Positions 28,325 through 36,681 of a DNA stretch of 64,000 bases are shown piece after piece; position 1 is the first letter of the stretch, and every line of letters begins with the position of its first letter. Where the stretch lies: contig JAGWIW010000004.1 in NCBI GenBank assembly GCA_028866015.1, forward strand, positions 1-64,000, written 5' to 3'. The position numbers and the translations under genes are program-made. This stretch comes from Betaproteobacteria bacterium (GTDB taxonomy: Bacteria > Pseudomonadota > Gammaproteobacteria > Burkholderiales > Ferrovaceae). The notes under the pieces are model-generated. The model ran no database searches. It was not told where the DNA came from and saw only the letters and a program-made list of their open reading frames with translations.

Positions 28325-28558
28325 ATGAACAATGCTTTTATCGATGACATGGCCCGTCGTCTGAGCGACCTGCTGGCACAGACCCCGGTGGCGGATTTCG
28401 AGAAGAATGCCCGAGCCCTGCTCACCAGCCTGTTTGCCAAGGCCAACCTGGTCACGCGGGAAGAATTCGACGCCCAGGTCCATGTACTGGCCCGGACCCG
28501 GGAAAAGCTGACAGAACTGGAAGCGAAGCTGGCCGCCCTGGAGTCCCACAAGGACTAG
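28325..28558 (+). CDS. ubiK: Ubiquinone biosynthesis accessory factor UbiK (YqiC/BMFP)
   Basis: 77 residues. Short two-helix protein with FIDDMARRLSDLL and a C-terminal coiled coil (TREKLTELEAKLAAL), the membrane fusogenic/UbiK family. In E. coli UbiK works with UbiJ in the aerobic ubiquinone complex. AGGAAG precedes the ATG at 28325. It diverges from the porin operon across about 250 bp that hold the sigma-54 promoter, and its last 4 bp overlap the sensor kinase on the other strand. Confidence 0.88.
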   Translation: MNNAFIDDMARRLSDLLAQTPVADFEKNARALLTSLFAKANLVTREEFDAQVHVLARTREKLTELEAKLAALESHKD

Positions 28559-29922
28559 CGGACTATACCCTGAAAGTGAACACTGACTTTCAGGCCCTGA
28601 CCGGCCGCATTTCGGCCAAACACGATGTGCGCTTCATGCAGGCGGGCAATTTCCCGGACGATGGCCAGCCCCAGTCCGCAACCTTCGGGAAACTCGGGAG
28701 TCAGCCGGTGAAACGGGGTGCCCAACCTGGGCCATTCCGCCTCAGCCACTCCAGGGCCGTTGTCCTCCACCGTAAGAAAGACCAGATCCTGCTGTCTTTT
28801 CAACGCCACTTCCACTCGCCCTCCTGCCGGGGTGTAGCGAATGGCATTGTCCAGCAGGTTGGCCAGCAATTCGCGCAACATCAGAGGACTGCCGCGAACC
28901 TGGCAAGACTCCAGTGCAAACTCAAGATCCACCCCTTTGCGGGCGGCCTGCGTCACGAAATCGGCTGAAGCTTCGCGGCAGACGCGTTCAAGCGACACCG
29001 CCGCCACTTCAAGCATGCTGCTTTCCGTATGTTCCAGACGCGCCAGCGACAGCAGCTGGTTAGCCAGGTGCGTGGTCCGCTGGGTCGTAGCCAACAATTC
29101 CCGCAGCAGCGTACGCACATCCGAGGGTGGCTTTTCCAGGGCCACTTCAATCTGGCTGCTGAGTGATGCCAGGGGCGTGCGCAGCTGGTGCGCAGCATCG
29201 GCAATGAAACGGCGATGGCTTGCAAAGGAATGGGCCAGGTTGGCCAGCAGTTCGTTGATGCCGTGAACCACCGGGAAAAGCTCTGCCGGGGCGCTGGCTT
29301 CGTCGATGGGGCGCAGGTCGGCAGAGGAGCGGCTCACGATTTCGTTGCGCAGCAGTTTGACCGGCGCCAGGGCAAAGCGGACGCCGAACAGGATCACAGC
29401 CACCGAAACCAGGGCCAGCAGCGCTTCCGGCAGGAGAATGCTGGCGAAGATGCCATCGCGCAGCCGGTCACGCCCGTGCAGCGTCTGGGCCACCGCGATG
29501 AAAAAAGCACTGCCTCCTACCCTGCCTCGCATGAAAATGGCGCGGTTCTGCTCTCCATTGAGGGTCAGGTCGCGAAAGCGGTGCACGCCTTCGGTGGGCA
29601 GCCCCTGCGAATCGAACAGTGCCGGGGTGCCGGAGAACACATGCCCCCGGTCGTCCCAGGCCGCGTAAGTGACCCGGTCGTCGTTGTTTTCCTGAAGCAT
29701 CTGCAAAGCGGCCGGAGGCAGCGCCAGCTGCATCTTCCCATCCCGCACCACCACCTGCTTGGAGAGGTCCAGTGCATCGTCCAGCAGGCCCAGATCGTAA
29801 ACATTCATGGCCGCGCGAAGGGAAAAGAGGTAAGCCAGCACGGATCCGGCCAGCAAAATAATGATCAGGGGGCCCAGAAGCCACCGCAGCAGCAGCTGGT
29901 AGAGACTAGGGCGCCGGCTCAT
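28555..29922 (-). CDS. Two-component sensor histidine kinase (TctE/QseC-like)
   Basis: 455 residues. Membrane helix at about 13-33, a periplasmic sensor region of roughly 130 residues, a second helix at about 165-185, a HAMP-like linker, H-box RRFIADAAHQLRTPLASLSSQIE, N-box ANLLDNAIRYTP, and G-boxes DNGPGV and GCGLGLAIV. The sensor region resembles the 2CSK_N domain of TctE/QseC kinases. Its start overlaps the response regulator by 17 bp. The pair is divergent from the RND efflux operon, which it may control; the signal is unknown. Confidence 0.9.
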   Translation of the reverse strand: MSRRPSLYQLLLRWLLGPLIIILLAGSVLAYLFSLRAAMNVYDLGLLDDALDLSKQVVVRDGKMQLALPPAALQMLQENNDDRVTYAAWDDRGHVFSGTPALFDSQGLPTEGVHRFRDLTLNGEQNRAIFMRGRVGGSAFFIAVAQTLHGRDRLRDGIFASILLPEALLALVSVAVILFGVRFALAPVKLLRNEIVSRSSADLRPIDEASAPAELFPVVHGINELLANLAHSFASHRRFIADAAHQLRTPLASLSSQIEVALEKPPSDVRTLLRELLATTQRTTHLANQLLSLARLEHTESSMLEVAAVSLERVCREASADFVTQAARKGVDLEFALESCQVRGSPLMLRELLANLLDNAIRYTPAGGRVEVALKRQQDLVFLTVEDNGPGVAEAEWPRLGTPFHRLTPEFPEGCGLGLAIVREIARLHEAHIVFGRNAAGQGLKVSVHFQGIVR

Positions 29923-30586
29923 CGCTCTGCTCCAGCATGTAACCCAGCCCGCGCACGGTCCGGATGACGGTTCCCGATCCTTCGATTTTCCCGCGCAGGC
30001 GGTGCACGTAGGCTTCGATGGCGTTTTCGCTCAGATCCTGTCCCAGGCTGGTCAGGGCCTGGATCAGCTGTTCCTTGGAGACGATGCGGCGGGCATGGGT
30101 AGCCAGGTATTCCAGCACACCCCATTCGCGACCCGACAAGTCCAGCGGCTGTTCCTGCAGGAAAGCGCGCCGCCCCGCCGTATCGAGGGTGAGGGCGCCG
30201 ATGCTGAAGCGGGCGCTGCCGGTTCCCGCACTGCGCCGGATGAGCGCGCGCAAGCGGGCCTGCAATTCCGCCATGGCCACGGGTTTCACAATGTAATCGT
30301 CGGCACCCAGGTCCAGCCCCTGCACGCGGTCTTCCACGGCATCGCGGGCCGTCAGGATGAGCACGGGCAAAGTCACCCCCTTCTGCCGCAAGGCGCGGAC
30401 CACGACATAGCCATCGCCGTCGGGCAGGCCCAGGTCCAGCACGATGGCGTCAAAATGCTCGCTGCCCAGCATGTGCTGGGCAGCGGCAATTCCATGCACC
30501 CAGTCCACCGCAAACCCGGCGTGTTCCAGCGAAGCCGACATGGCCTTGCCTAGCGTTCTGTCATCTTCGACCACCAGTATCCGCAC
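29906..30586 (-). CDS. OmpR-family response regulator
   Basis: 226 residues. Receiver domain MRILVVEDDRTLG with phospho-Asp in AIVLDLGLPDGDG (D51 region) and the conserved Lys in DDYIVKP; C-terminal winged helix (REWGVLEYLATHARRIVSKEQL, RTVRGLGYML). Cognate of the overlapping histidine kinase. The start is GTG 30586 with GGGAG upstream. Two copies of CTGTCAGC spaced one helical turn apart lie directly before it and may be its own binding site. The neighbouring efflux operon is the likeliest target. Confidence 0.92.
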   Translation of the reverse strand: MRILVVEDDRTLGKAMSASLEHAGFAVDWVHGIAAAQHMLGSEHFDAIVLDLGLPDGDGYVVVRALRQKGVTLPVLILTARDAVEDRVQGLDLGADDYIVKPVAMAELQARLRALIRRSAGTGSARFSIGALTLDTAGRRAFLQEQPLDLSGREWGVLEYLATHARRIVSKEQLIQALTSLGQDLSENAIEAYVHRLRGKIEGSGTVIRTVRGLGYMLEQSDEPAP

Positions 30587-30587
30587 G

Positions 30588-30606
30588 CTGTCAGCTCCCT
30601 GTCAGC
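30588..30606. promoter_or_regulatory. Direct repeat CTGTCAGC, 11-bp period
   Basis: CTGTCAGC occurs at 30588-30595 and 30599-30606. Tandem half-sites 11 bp apart are typical of OmpR-family regulators. The repeat also contains the ribosome-binding site of the response-regulator gene. Rightwards, the remaining 100 bp to the efflux operon show no clear promoter. Confidence 0.4.
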
Positions 30607-30707
30607 AAAAACGTGCAAAATGCGCCCGCTCCTGCCCCGGACCGGATTTTATCCCGTTGGCAGAGACCGAAGGCAACTTTGCCCACGAATGATAGGAATG
30701 CCTCCTT

Positions 30708-32276
30708 GTGAACCGCTTGAACAAAATGCGCATTTCCACCGCAACGGCCTGTTGCTTGCTGCTGGCCGGATGTGCGCTCGGACCGGATTTTGTCCGCCCT
30801 GCACCTCCTGCGGTGAAGGGCTATGCGCCAGGGCAGTCGGTTTCCGAACTCGAGCACGACACCCGGGCGGCTTCCGGATCACCTCACTTCAGCGCAGGCA
30901 AGGACATTCCTTTCGACTGGTGGACCCTGTTCCAGTCTCAGCAGCTCAATGCCCTGATCGAACGCGCCTTCAAGGCCAACCCCTCGATCGAAGCGGCCCA
31001 GGCCGCCTTGCGCCAGGCCCAGCAAAACACCCTGGCCCAGCAGGGATTCTTCTACCCCACGCTGGGGCTGGAATACCTGCCCACACGCAACAAGCTGGCC
31101 GGCAACATGGGGGGCAACTCGCCCGGAGTACAAGGCAACGGCACCATCATACAGACCTATTCCAACCCGTCCGGCCCGGCTCCCTACAACGGACCGGTCT
31201 ACTACAACTTCCACACGGCCCAGGTAACCCTGAATTACGCGCCGGACGTGTTCGGTGGCAACCGTCGCCAGGTGGAATCACTGGAAGCCCAGGCCGAAAC
31301 CCAGAAATTCCAGCTTGAAGCGGCCTACATCACCCTGGCCTCCAACGTGGTGGCTGCCGCCTTGCAGGAAGCTTCCGTGCGTGCCCAGATTGCCGCCATG
31401 GAAAACATCGTCGAAGACAACCGCAAACTGCTCCAGATCGGCCGCAATCAGTTGAAGTACGGCTACATCAACGGCGTTGACCTGACGGCCCAGGAGCTGG
31501 CACTGGCGCAAGCCGAGCAGGCCCTGGTGCCGCTGCGCCAGCAACTCGCGCAGACGCGCGACCTGATTCGCGTGCTGGCCGGCCAGTTGCCGAGCGAAGA
31601 GGTTCCCGAAACATTCGAACTGACTTCCATTCACCTGCCGCAGGAACTGCCCGTGAGCCTTCCTTCCCGTCTGGTGGAACAGCGCCCTGACGTGCGTGCC
31701 GCGCAAGCCCAGCTGCATGCCGCCAACGCCCAGATCGGCGTCGCCATCGCCAACCGTTTTCCACAGTTCTCCATCACCGGACTGCTGGGCGGAGAAGCTT
31801 CGGTACCCAGCCAGATGTTCCAGACCGGCGGCGGTTTTTTCAATCTGATCGGCGACATTTCGCTCCCCGTATTTGACGGCGGCACATTGAGTGCGCGCGA
31901 GCAGGGAGCACGTGAAGCCCTGCGCCAGGCAGCGGCCCAATACAAAAGCACTGTACTCGCCGCCTTCCAGAACGTGGCGGATACGCTGCACGCCATCCAG
32001 TCGGATGCGAACGCCTACCGCGCCGCCGCCCAGTCCCGCGAGTCCGCGCATAAGGCGCTCACCATCACACGCAAGCAATATGAATTTGGCCAGGTCAGCT
32101 ACCCCGTATTGCTTGCCGCAGACCAGGCTTATCAGCAATCGGCCATCACCTTCGTCCAGGTTGAAACCAATCGACTGGGCGATGCCGCGGCCTTGTACCA
32201 GGCGCTGGGCGGAGGCTGGTGGAATCGCCCGGATGGCCAAAGGCCCCATTCGTCGCAGGGAGACGCCACGCCATGA
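30708..32276 (+). CDS. RND efflux outer-membrane factor lipoprotein (NodT/TolC class)
   Basis: 522 residues from GTG 30708; an ATG at 30726 is an alternative. Lipoprotein signal with LLLAGC, then the typical ALGPDFVRPAPP opening. Two repeats of the outer-membrane-factor fold follow, with helical segments such as LNALIERAFKANPSIEAAQAALRQAQ and SRLVEQRPDVRAAQAQLHAANAQIGVA and the FPQFSITG strand. It forms the trimeric outer-membrane tunnel of the efflux pump. First gene of the operon; its stop overlaps the next start (ATGA). Confidence 0.92.
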   Translation: MNRLNKMRISTATACCLLLAGCALGPDFVRPAPPAVKGYAPGQSVSELEHDTRAASGSPHFSAGKDIPFDWWTLFQSQQLNALIERAFKANPSIEAAQAALRQAQQNTLAQQGFFYPTLGLEYLPTRNKLAGNMGGNSPGVQGNGTIIQTYSNPSGPAPYNGPVYYNFHTAQVTLNYAPDVFGGNRRQVESLEAQAETQKFQLEAAYITLASNVVAAALQEASVRAQIAAMENIVEDNRKLLQIGRNQLKYGYINGVDLTAQELALAQAEQALVPLRQQLAQTRDLIRVLAGQLPSEEVPETFELTSIHLPQELPVSLPSRLVEQRPDVRAAQAQLHAANAQIGVAIANRFPQFSITGLLGGEASVPSQMFQTGGGFFNLIGDISLPVFDGGTLSAREQGAREALRQAAAQYKSTVLAAFQNVADTLHAIQSDANAYRAAAQSRESAHKALTITRKQYEFGQVSYPVLLAADQAYQQSAITFVQVETNRLGDAAALYQALGGGWWNRPDGQRPHSSQGDATP

Positions 32277-33469
32277 CCCTTTCAAAACGCAAAACTGCCG
32301 TCCTTGGCGTTACAGTGGCTGTGCTTGCCGGTGGACTGTACTGGAGCACGCCCCTGCTCGCCCTGCAGGGCGAGCAGCCGGCACCGTCGAAAGCATCTCC
32401 GGCTGCCCGTGGCGCGACTGACGCTTTCATTGAGCTGTCGGACTCCCAGGCCAAACAGATTCAAGTCCACCCTGCCCAAACGCGCACGTTTGCTGCCTCG
32501 CGGGATGCCGTGGGCAGCATCGCCTTCAACGACGACAGGACCGTGCCTGTTTTCCCGGCCTATCAGGGAAAGATCAGCGCCATCTATACGGATGTGGGTC
32601 AGGACGTGCGCAAAGGCGCACCGCTCTACGCCGTGGAAAGCCCAGACCTGTTGCAGGCTGAATCCACCCTGATCACCACGGCCGGCGTACGCGACCTCAC
32701 CCAGCGAGCACTGGACAGGGCCCAGCAGCTTTATGGCGTTCAGGGAATTTCCGAAAAGGACCTGCAGCAAGCCATTTCCGACCAGCAAAGCGCCGAAGGC
32801 GCCTACAAGGCTGCCCGGGATGCCGTACGCATCTTCGGAAAGACCGACGTACAGATCAACCAGATCGTGCTGGCGCGACGTGTGGATGCCGCATTGCTGG
32901 TTGTAAGCCCGATCAATGGCCGGGTCGTGAGCCGAAGCGCCGCACCCGGCATCCTGGCACAACCGGGCACGGCACCCGCACCCTTCACCGTGGCCGACAT
33001 CTCCACCCTGTGGATGATCGCCAACGTCAGTGAAAGCGATGCCCCGGCCCTGCACCTGGGGCAACCCGTCGAAGTCAGCGTGATGGCTTACCCCGGCCGC
33101 AGGTTCCAGGGAAAAATAACCAATATCGGCGCAGCCGTGGATCCCAATACACACCGCCTGGCGGTACGTGCAGAAATCGGTGATCCGCGGCATGAGCTCC
33201 GGCCCGGCATGCTGGCCAACTTCGTCATACAAACCGGCGCCCCGACCCATTCCCCTGCAGTACCCGTGGACAGCGTGGTGCGCGAAAACGATGGCAGCAT
33301 GAGCGTGTGGGTGACCAGCGACCACCGCCGGTTTTACAGGCGCACCGTCACCCTGGGACTGCAACAGGATGGGCAATACCAGATACTGGGCGGCATCCAG
33401 CCCGGTGAAAGCGTGGCCACCGAAGGAGCAATTTTCCTGAGCCATGCGTACGAAGCCCGGATGCACTGA
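32273..33469 (+). CDS. RND efflux periplasmic adaptor (CusB/CzcB-like)
   Basis: 398 residues. N-terminal signal or anchor (AVLGVTVAVLAGGLYW), barrel-sandwich halves (GSIAFNDDRTVPVFPAYQGKISAIYTDVGQDVRKGAPLYAVESPDL and PINGRVVSRSAAPGILAQPG), a helical hairpin between them, then a beta-barrel (DISTLWMIANVSESDAPALHLGQPVEV) and membrane-proximal domain. It links the inner-membrane pump with the outer-membrane factor. There is no His- or Met-rich metal-binding N-terminus. AGGGAG precedes the ATG. The sequence is closer to heavy-metal than to drug adaptors. Confidence 0.9.
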   Translation: MTLSKRKTAVLGVTVAVLAGGLYWSTPLLALQGEQPAPSKASPAARGATDAFIELSDSQAKQIQVHPAQTRTFAASRDAVGSIAFNDDRTVPVFPAYQGKISAIYTDVGQDVRKGAPLYAVESPDLLQAESTLITTAGVRDLTQRALDRAQQLYGVQGISEKDLQQAISDQQSAEGAYKAARDAVRIFGKTDVQINQIVLARRVDAALLVVSPINGRVVSRSAAPGILAQPGTAPAPFTVADISTLWMIANVSESDAPALHLGQPVEVSVMAYPGRRFQGKITNIGAAVDPNTHRLAVRAEIGDPRHELRPGMLANFVIQTGAPTHSPAVPVDSVVRENDGSMSVWVTSDHRRFYRRTVTLGLQQDGQYQILGGIQPGESVATEGAIFLSHAYEARMH

Positions 33470-33471
33470 AC

Positions 33472-36400
33472 ATGCTGAAAAACCTCCTGGCCTTCTCCCT
33501 GAGCAGCAGGCCCATCATCCTGACCCTACTGGGCGCATTTCTGGCGACGGGACTGTTTGCTTACAGCAAGCTCAACGTGGAAGCCTATCCCAACCCGGCC
33601 CCGGTCATTCTGGAAATCACGGCACAGGCACCAGGGCTTTCCGCCGAGGAAATGGAGCGCTATTACACGGTACCCATGGAAGTGGGGCTGGCCGCCACTC
33701 CCGGAGTGGACGTCATCCGTTCCACTTCGTTCACGGGACTGTCGTTCCTGCGCGTCACCTTTCACTACGGCATCGACTACTACTTCGCCTACACCCAGGC
33801 GGCACTGAGCCTGCAGCAGAACGTCAGCCTTCCCAACAACGTGTCCCCCCAGATCCAGGCCTCCAGCCTGGTCGGTGAGGTTTATCGCTACCAGCTCACG
33901 GGACCGCCCGGCTTCGGCCTCACCAACCTGCGCACAGTCCAGGACTGGATCGTGCAACGCCGCCTGCTGACCGTTCCGGGCGTGGTCCAGGTCAATACCT
34001 GGGGAGGGACCACCAAGGAATTCGAAGTAGAGGCTGATCTTCACAAGCTCGAAGCCTACACCATCACCGTTCCCCAGCTGCTATCCGCCATCGCCAATTC
34101 CAACGTCAATGTGGGCGGACGCACCATCCATTTTGGACAGCAGTCCGTCAATATCCGCGGCATCGGGCTGATCGACAGCGGCGGCACCATGGATCTGACC
34201 AAAGGCAACAACGTCAGCGACATCGAAAACATCGTACTCAGCCAGAAGGGCGGGGTTCCCGTTCGCGTGGCCGACGTGGCCAAGGTTTCCGTAGGCTATG
34301 TACCGCGCCTGGGGAGGGCAGGGCGGGACAACGAGGACGATGTGGTGGCCGCCATCGTCGTCATGAACCGGACCATGCAGACCAACGAGGTGGTGGCCCG
34401 CATCAAGGCCGAAGTGAAAAAGATCAACAGTGATGGCTCCCTGCCTGCAGGGGTCAAGCTGGTTCCATTCTATGACCGAACCTCGCTCGTGTCGGTCACC
34501 ACCCACACTGTTGTCCACAACCTGATATTCGGCTGCCTGCTGGTGTTTTTCATCCAGTGGGTTTTTCTGGGCGATCTTAGAAGCGCCATCATCGTCAGCG
34601 CCAACATTCCCTTCGCCCTGTTTTTCAGCATCATCATCCTGGTGCTGAGCGGCGAATCCGCCAACCTGCTTTCCCTTGGGGCGGTGGACTTCGGCATCAT
34701 CGTCGACTCCGCAGTCATCCTGGTGGAGAACGTGTTCAGGAATTTCCAGAAGCAGGATGACGCGCGCACCGAGTTGCTCCACGACCAGGCCCAAAGCGGC
34801 TATCGTCAGCTGCTTGCCAGCCACGGCTGGACCAACCGCCTGCGCCTCATTTTCGTCAGCGCCATCCAGGTGGACCGCGCCATTCTTTTCTCCACCGCCA
34901 TCACCGTGGCCGCCTTCATTCCCCTGTTCACCATGCAGGGAGTGGAAGGCCAGATTTTCGGACCCATGGCGCGGACTTATGGATACGCGCTGGCGGGCGC
35001 GCTGATCGCCACTTTCACCATCACTCCGGTTCTGGCCTCCCTGCTGCTGCCCAAGCACGTGAAGGAGAAGGAAACATGGCTGGTGGAAAAGCTGCGCGCC
35101 GCATACCGGCCCGTGCTGCGCTGGGCGCTGACCCACGTGCGCCAGACCGTGTTGCTGGGTGTCCTGTTCCTGGTCGTGGCGGCAGGCCTCTTCGCCCGCA
35201 CGGGCTCGGAATTTCTGCCCACCCTGGAGGAAGGCAACCTGTGGATCCGGGTGACCATGCCGCCCACCATTTCACTGGAAGCCGGAATGCCGCTCGTGGA
35301 CCGGATGCGCCGCATCCTGATCAGCCATCCCGAAGTCATCACGGCTGTTTCTCAACATGGGCGGCCGGACAATGGCAGCGATGCCGCCGGTTTCTACAAT
35401 GCCGAGTTTTTCGTGCCGCTCAAGCCCTTTGACGAATGGCCCAGCGGCATGACCAAGAAAAAGCTGATCGACCAGATCCAGAAGGAGTTCAACAGCGAAT
35501 TTACCGGGGTCGAGCTTAATTTTTCCCAATACATCCAGGACAACGTGGAAGAAGGCCTGTCCGGTATCAAGGGGGCCAACTCCGTCAAGATTCTGGGGCC
35601 CGATCTGGCTGTCCTGGAAAAACTGGCCGACCAGGTCGAGGCAGAGCTGGCCAAAATTCGGGGCGTGACGGACCTTGGCGTGTTCCGCGTGCTGGGGCAG
35701 CCCAACCTGAACGTCACGGTGGACCGGGCCAAGGCAGCGCGCTACGGTCTCAACACGGGAGACGTGAACGCCGTGGTGCAGGCAGCGCTGGGTGGAACCC
35801 AGGCCACCACGGTGTACGAAGGGGACCGCCAGTTCGCCCTGACGGTACGGCTGTCGCCGGAATACCGCAAGGACATCGAAGCGGTCGGTCGCATCAAGGT
35901 GGGCTACCAGACCCCATCGGGTGCTACCGCTTACATTCCCTTGAGCGAGTTGGCCCGCATCAGCCTGGATACCGGAGCTTCTTACATCTACCACGAACGG
36001 AACCAGCGTTTCGTTCCGGTGAAGTTCAGCGTGCGCGGGCGCGATCTGGGCAGCACGGTAGCCGAAGCCCAGCGCCTGGTAGCGGAGAAAGTCGTCCTGC
36101 CGGAAGGCTATCGCCTCGCCTGGTCCGGAGAGTTCGAGGAATTGCAGCAGGCCAAAAAGCGTCTGGCCTTCGTATTGCCTGTGGCACTCGCCATCATCGT
36201 GATCCTGCTCTATACCCTGTTCAATTCCGTGCGCGACAGCCTGCTGGCCTTGGCGGCGATCCCGTTTTCCATTGCCGGGGGCGTTTTCGCGCTGTATGTG
36301 ACCGGACTGCACTTCAGCGTGTCTGCTGCCATCGGTTTCGTGTCGCTGTTCGGGGTGTCAGTCATGAACGGCATCCTGGTCATCACTTACTACAACCACC

Positions 36401-36681
36401 TGGTGGTGGAAGGCATGCCACCGGTCGAAGCCATGTTCAACGCGGCTGAGCAGCGCATGCGTCCGATGCTGATGACCGCACTGTCCGCCTGCATCGGTCT
36501 GTTTCCGGCCGCCATCTCCACCGGCATCGGTAGCCAGGTACAGAAACCCCTGGCCACGGTGGTGGTGGGCGGCATGCTGCTGGGACCGATCATGCTGCTG
36601 GTGGTGGCCCCGGCACTGCAGATCTTCTTCCTGGGGCGCGGCCAGGCCACCAAGCAACCTGCCGAGGACGCGCGAGCCTGA
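33472..36681 (+). CDS. HME-type RND efflux permease (CzcA/CusA-like)
   Basis: 1069 residues with the RND plan of 12 membrane helices and two large periplasmic loops. The opening LSSRPIILTLLGAFLATGLFAYSKLNVEAYPNPAPVILEI and the helix-4 motif D406-FGIIVDSAVILVEN (Asp406, Asp412, Glu419) are characteristic of heavy-metal efflux pumps; the usual Gly after the second Asp is Ser. GIDYYFAYTQAAL and TLEEGNLWIRVTMPPTISLEAG also fit. It exports a substrate using the proton gradient; divalent cations are likely but not certain. Last gene of the operon, ending next to the stop of convergent comM. Confidence 0.9.
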   Translation: MLKNLLAFSLSSRPIILTLLGAFLATGLFAYSKLNVEAYPNPAPVILEITAQAPGLSAEEMERYYTVPMEVGLAATPGVDVIRSTSFTGLSFLRVTFHYGIDYYFAYTQAALSLQQNVSLPNNVSPQIQASSLVGEVYRYQLTGPPGFGLTNLRTVQDWIVQRRLLTVPGVVQVNTWGGTTKEFEVEADLHKLEAYTITVPQLLSAIANSNVNVGGRTIHFGQQSVNIRGIGLIDSGGTMDLTKGNNVSDIENIVLSQKGGVPVRVADVAKVSVGYVPRLGRAGRDNEDDVVAAIVVMNRTMQTNEVVARIKAEVKKINSDGSLPAGVKLVPFYDRTSLVSVTTHTVVHNLIFGCLLVFFIQWVFLGDLRSAIIVSANIPFALFFSIIILVLSGESANLLSLGAVDFGIIVDSAVILVENVFRNFQKQDDARTELLHDQAQSGYRQLLASHGWTNRLRLIFVSAIQVDRAILFSTAITVAAFIPLFTMQGVEGQIFGPMARTYGYALAGALIATFTITPVLASLLLPKHVKEKETWLVEKLRAAYRPVLRWALTHVRQTVLLGVLFLVVAAGLFARTGSEFLPTLEEGNLWIRVTMPPTISLEAGMPLVDRMRRILISHPEVITAVSQHGRPDNGSDAAGFYNAEFFVPLKPFDEWPSGMTKKKLIDQIQKEFNSEFTGVELNFSQYIQDNVEEGLSGIKGANSVKILGPDLAVLEKLADQVEAELAKIRGVTDLGVFRVLGQPNLNVTVDRAKAARYGLNTGDVNAVVQAALGGTQATTVYEGDRQFALTVRLSPEYRKDIEAVGRIKVGYQTPSGATAYIPLSELARISLDTGASYIYHERNQRFVPVKFSVRGRDLGSTVAEAQRLVAEKVVLPEGYRLAWSGEFEELQQAKKRLAFVLPVALAIIVILLYTLFNSVRDSLLALAAIPFSIAGGVFALYVTGLHFSVSAAIGFVSLFGVSVMNGILVITYYNHLVVEGMPPVEAMFNAAEQRMRPMLMTALSACIGLFPAAISTGIGSQVQKPLATVVVGGMLLGPIMLLVVAPALQIFFLGRGQATKQPAEDARA

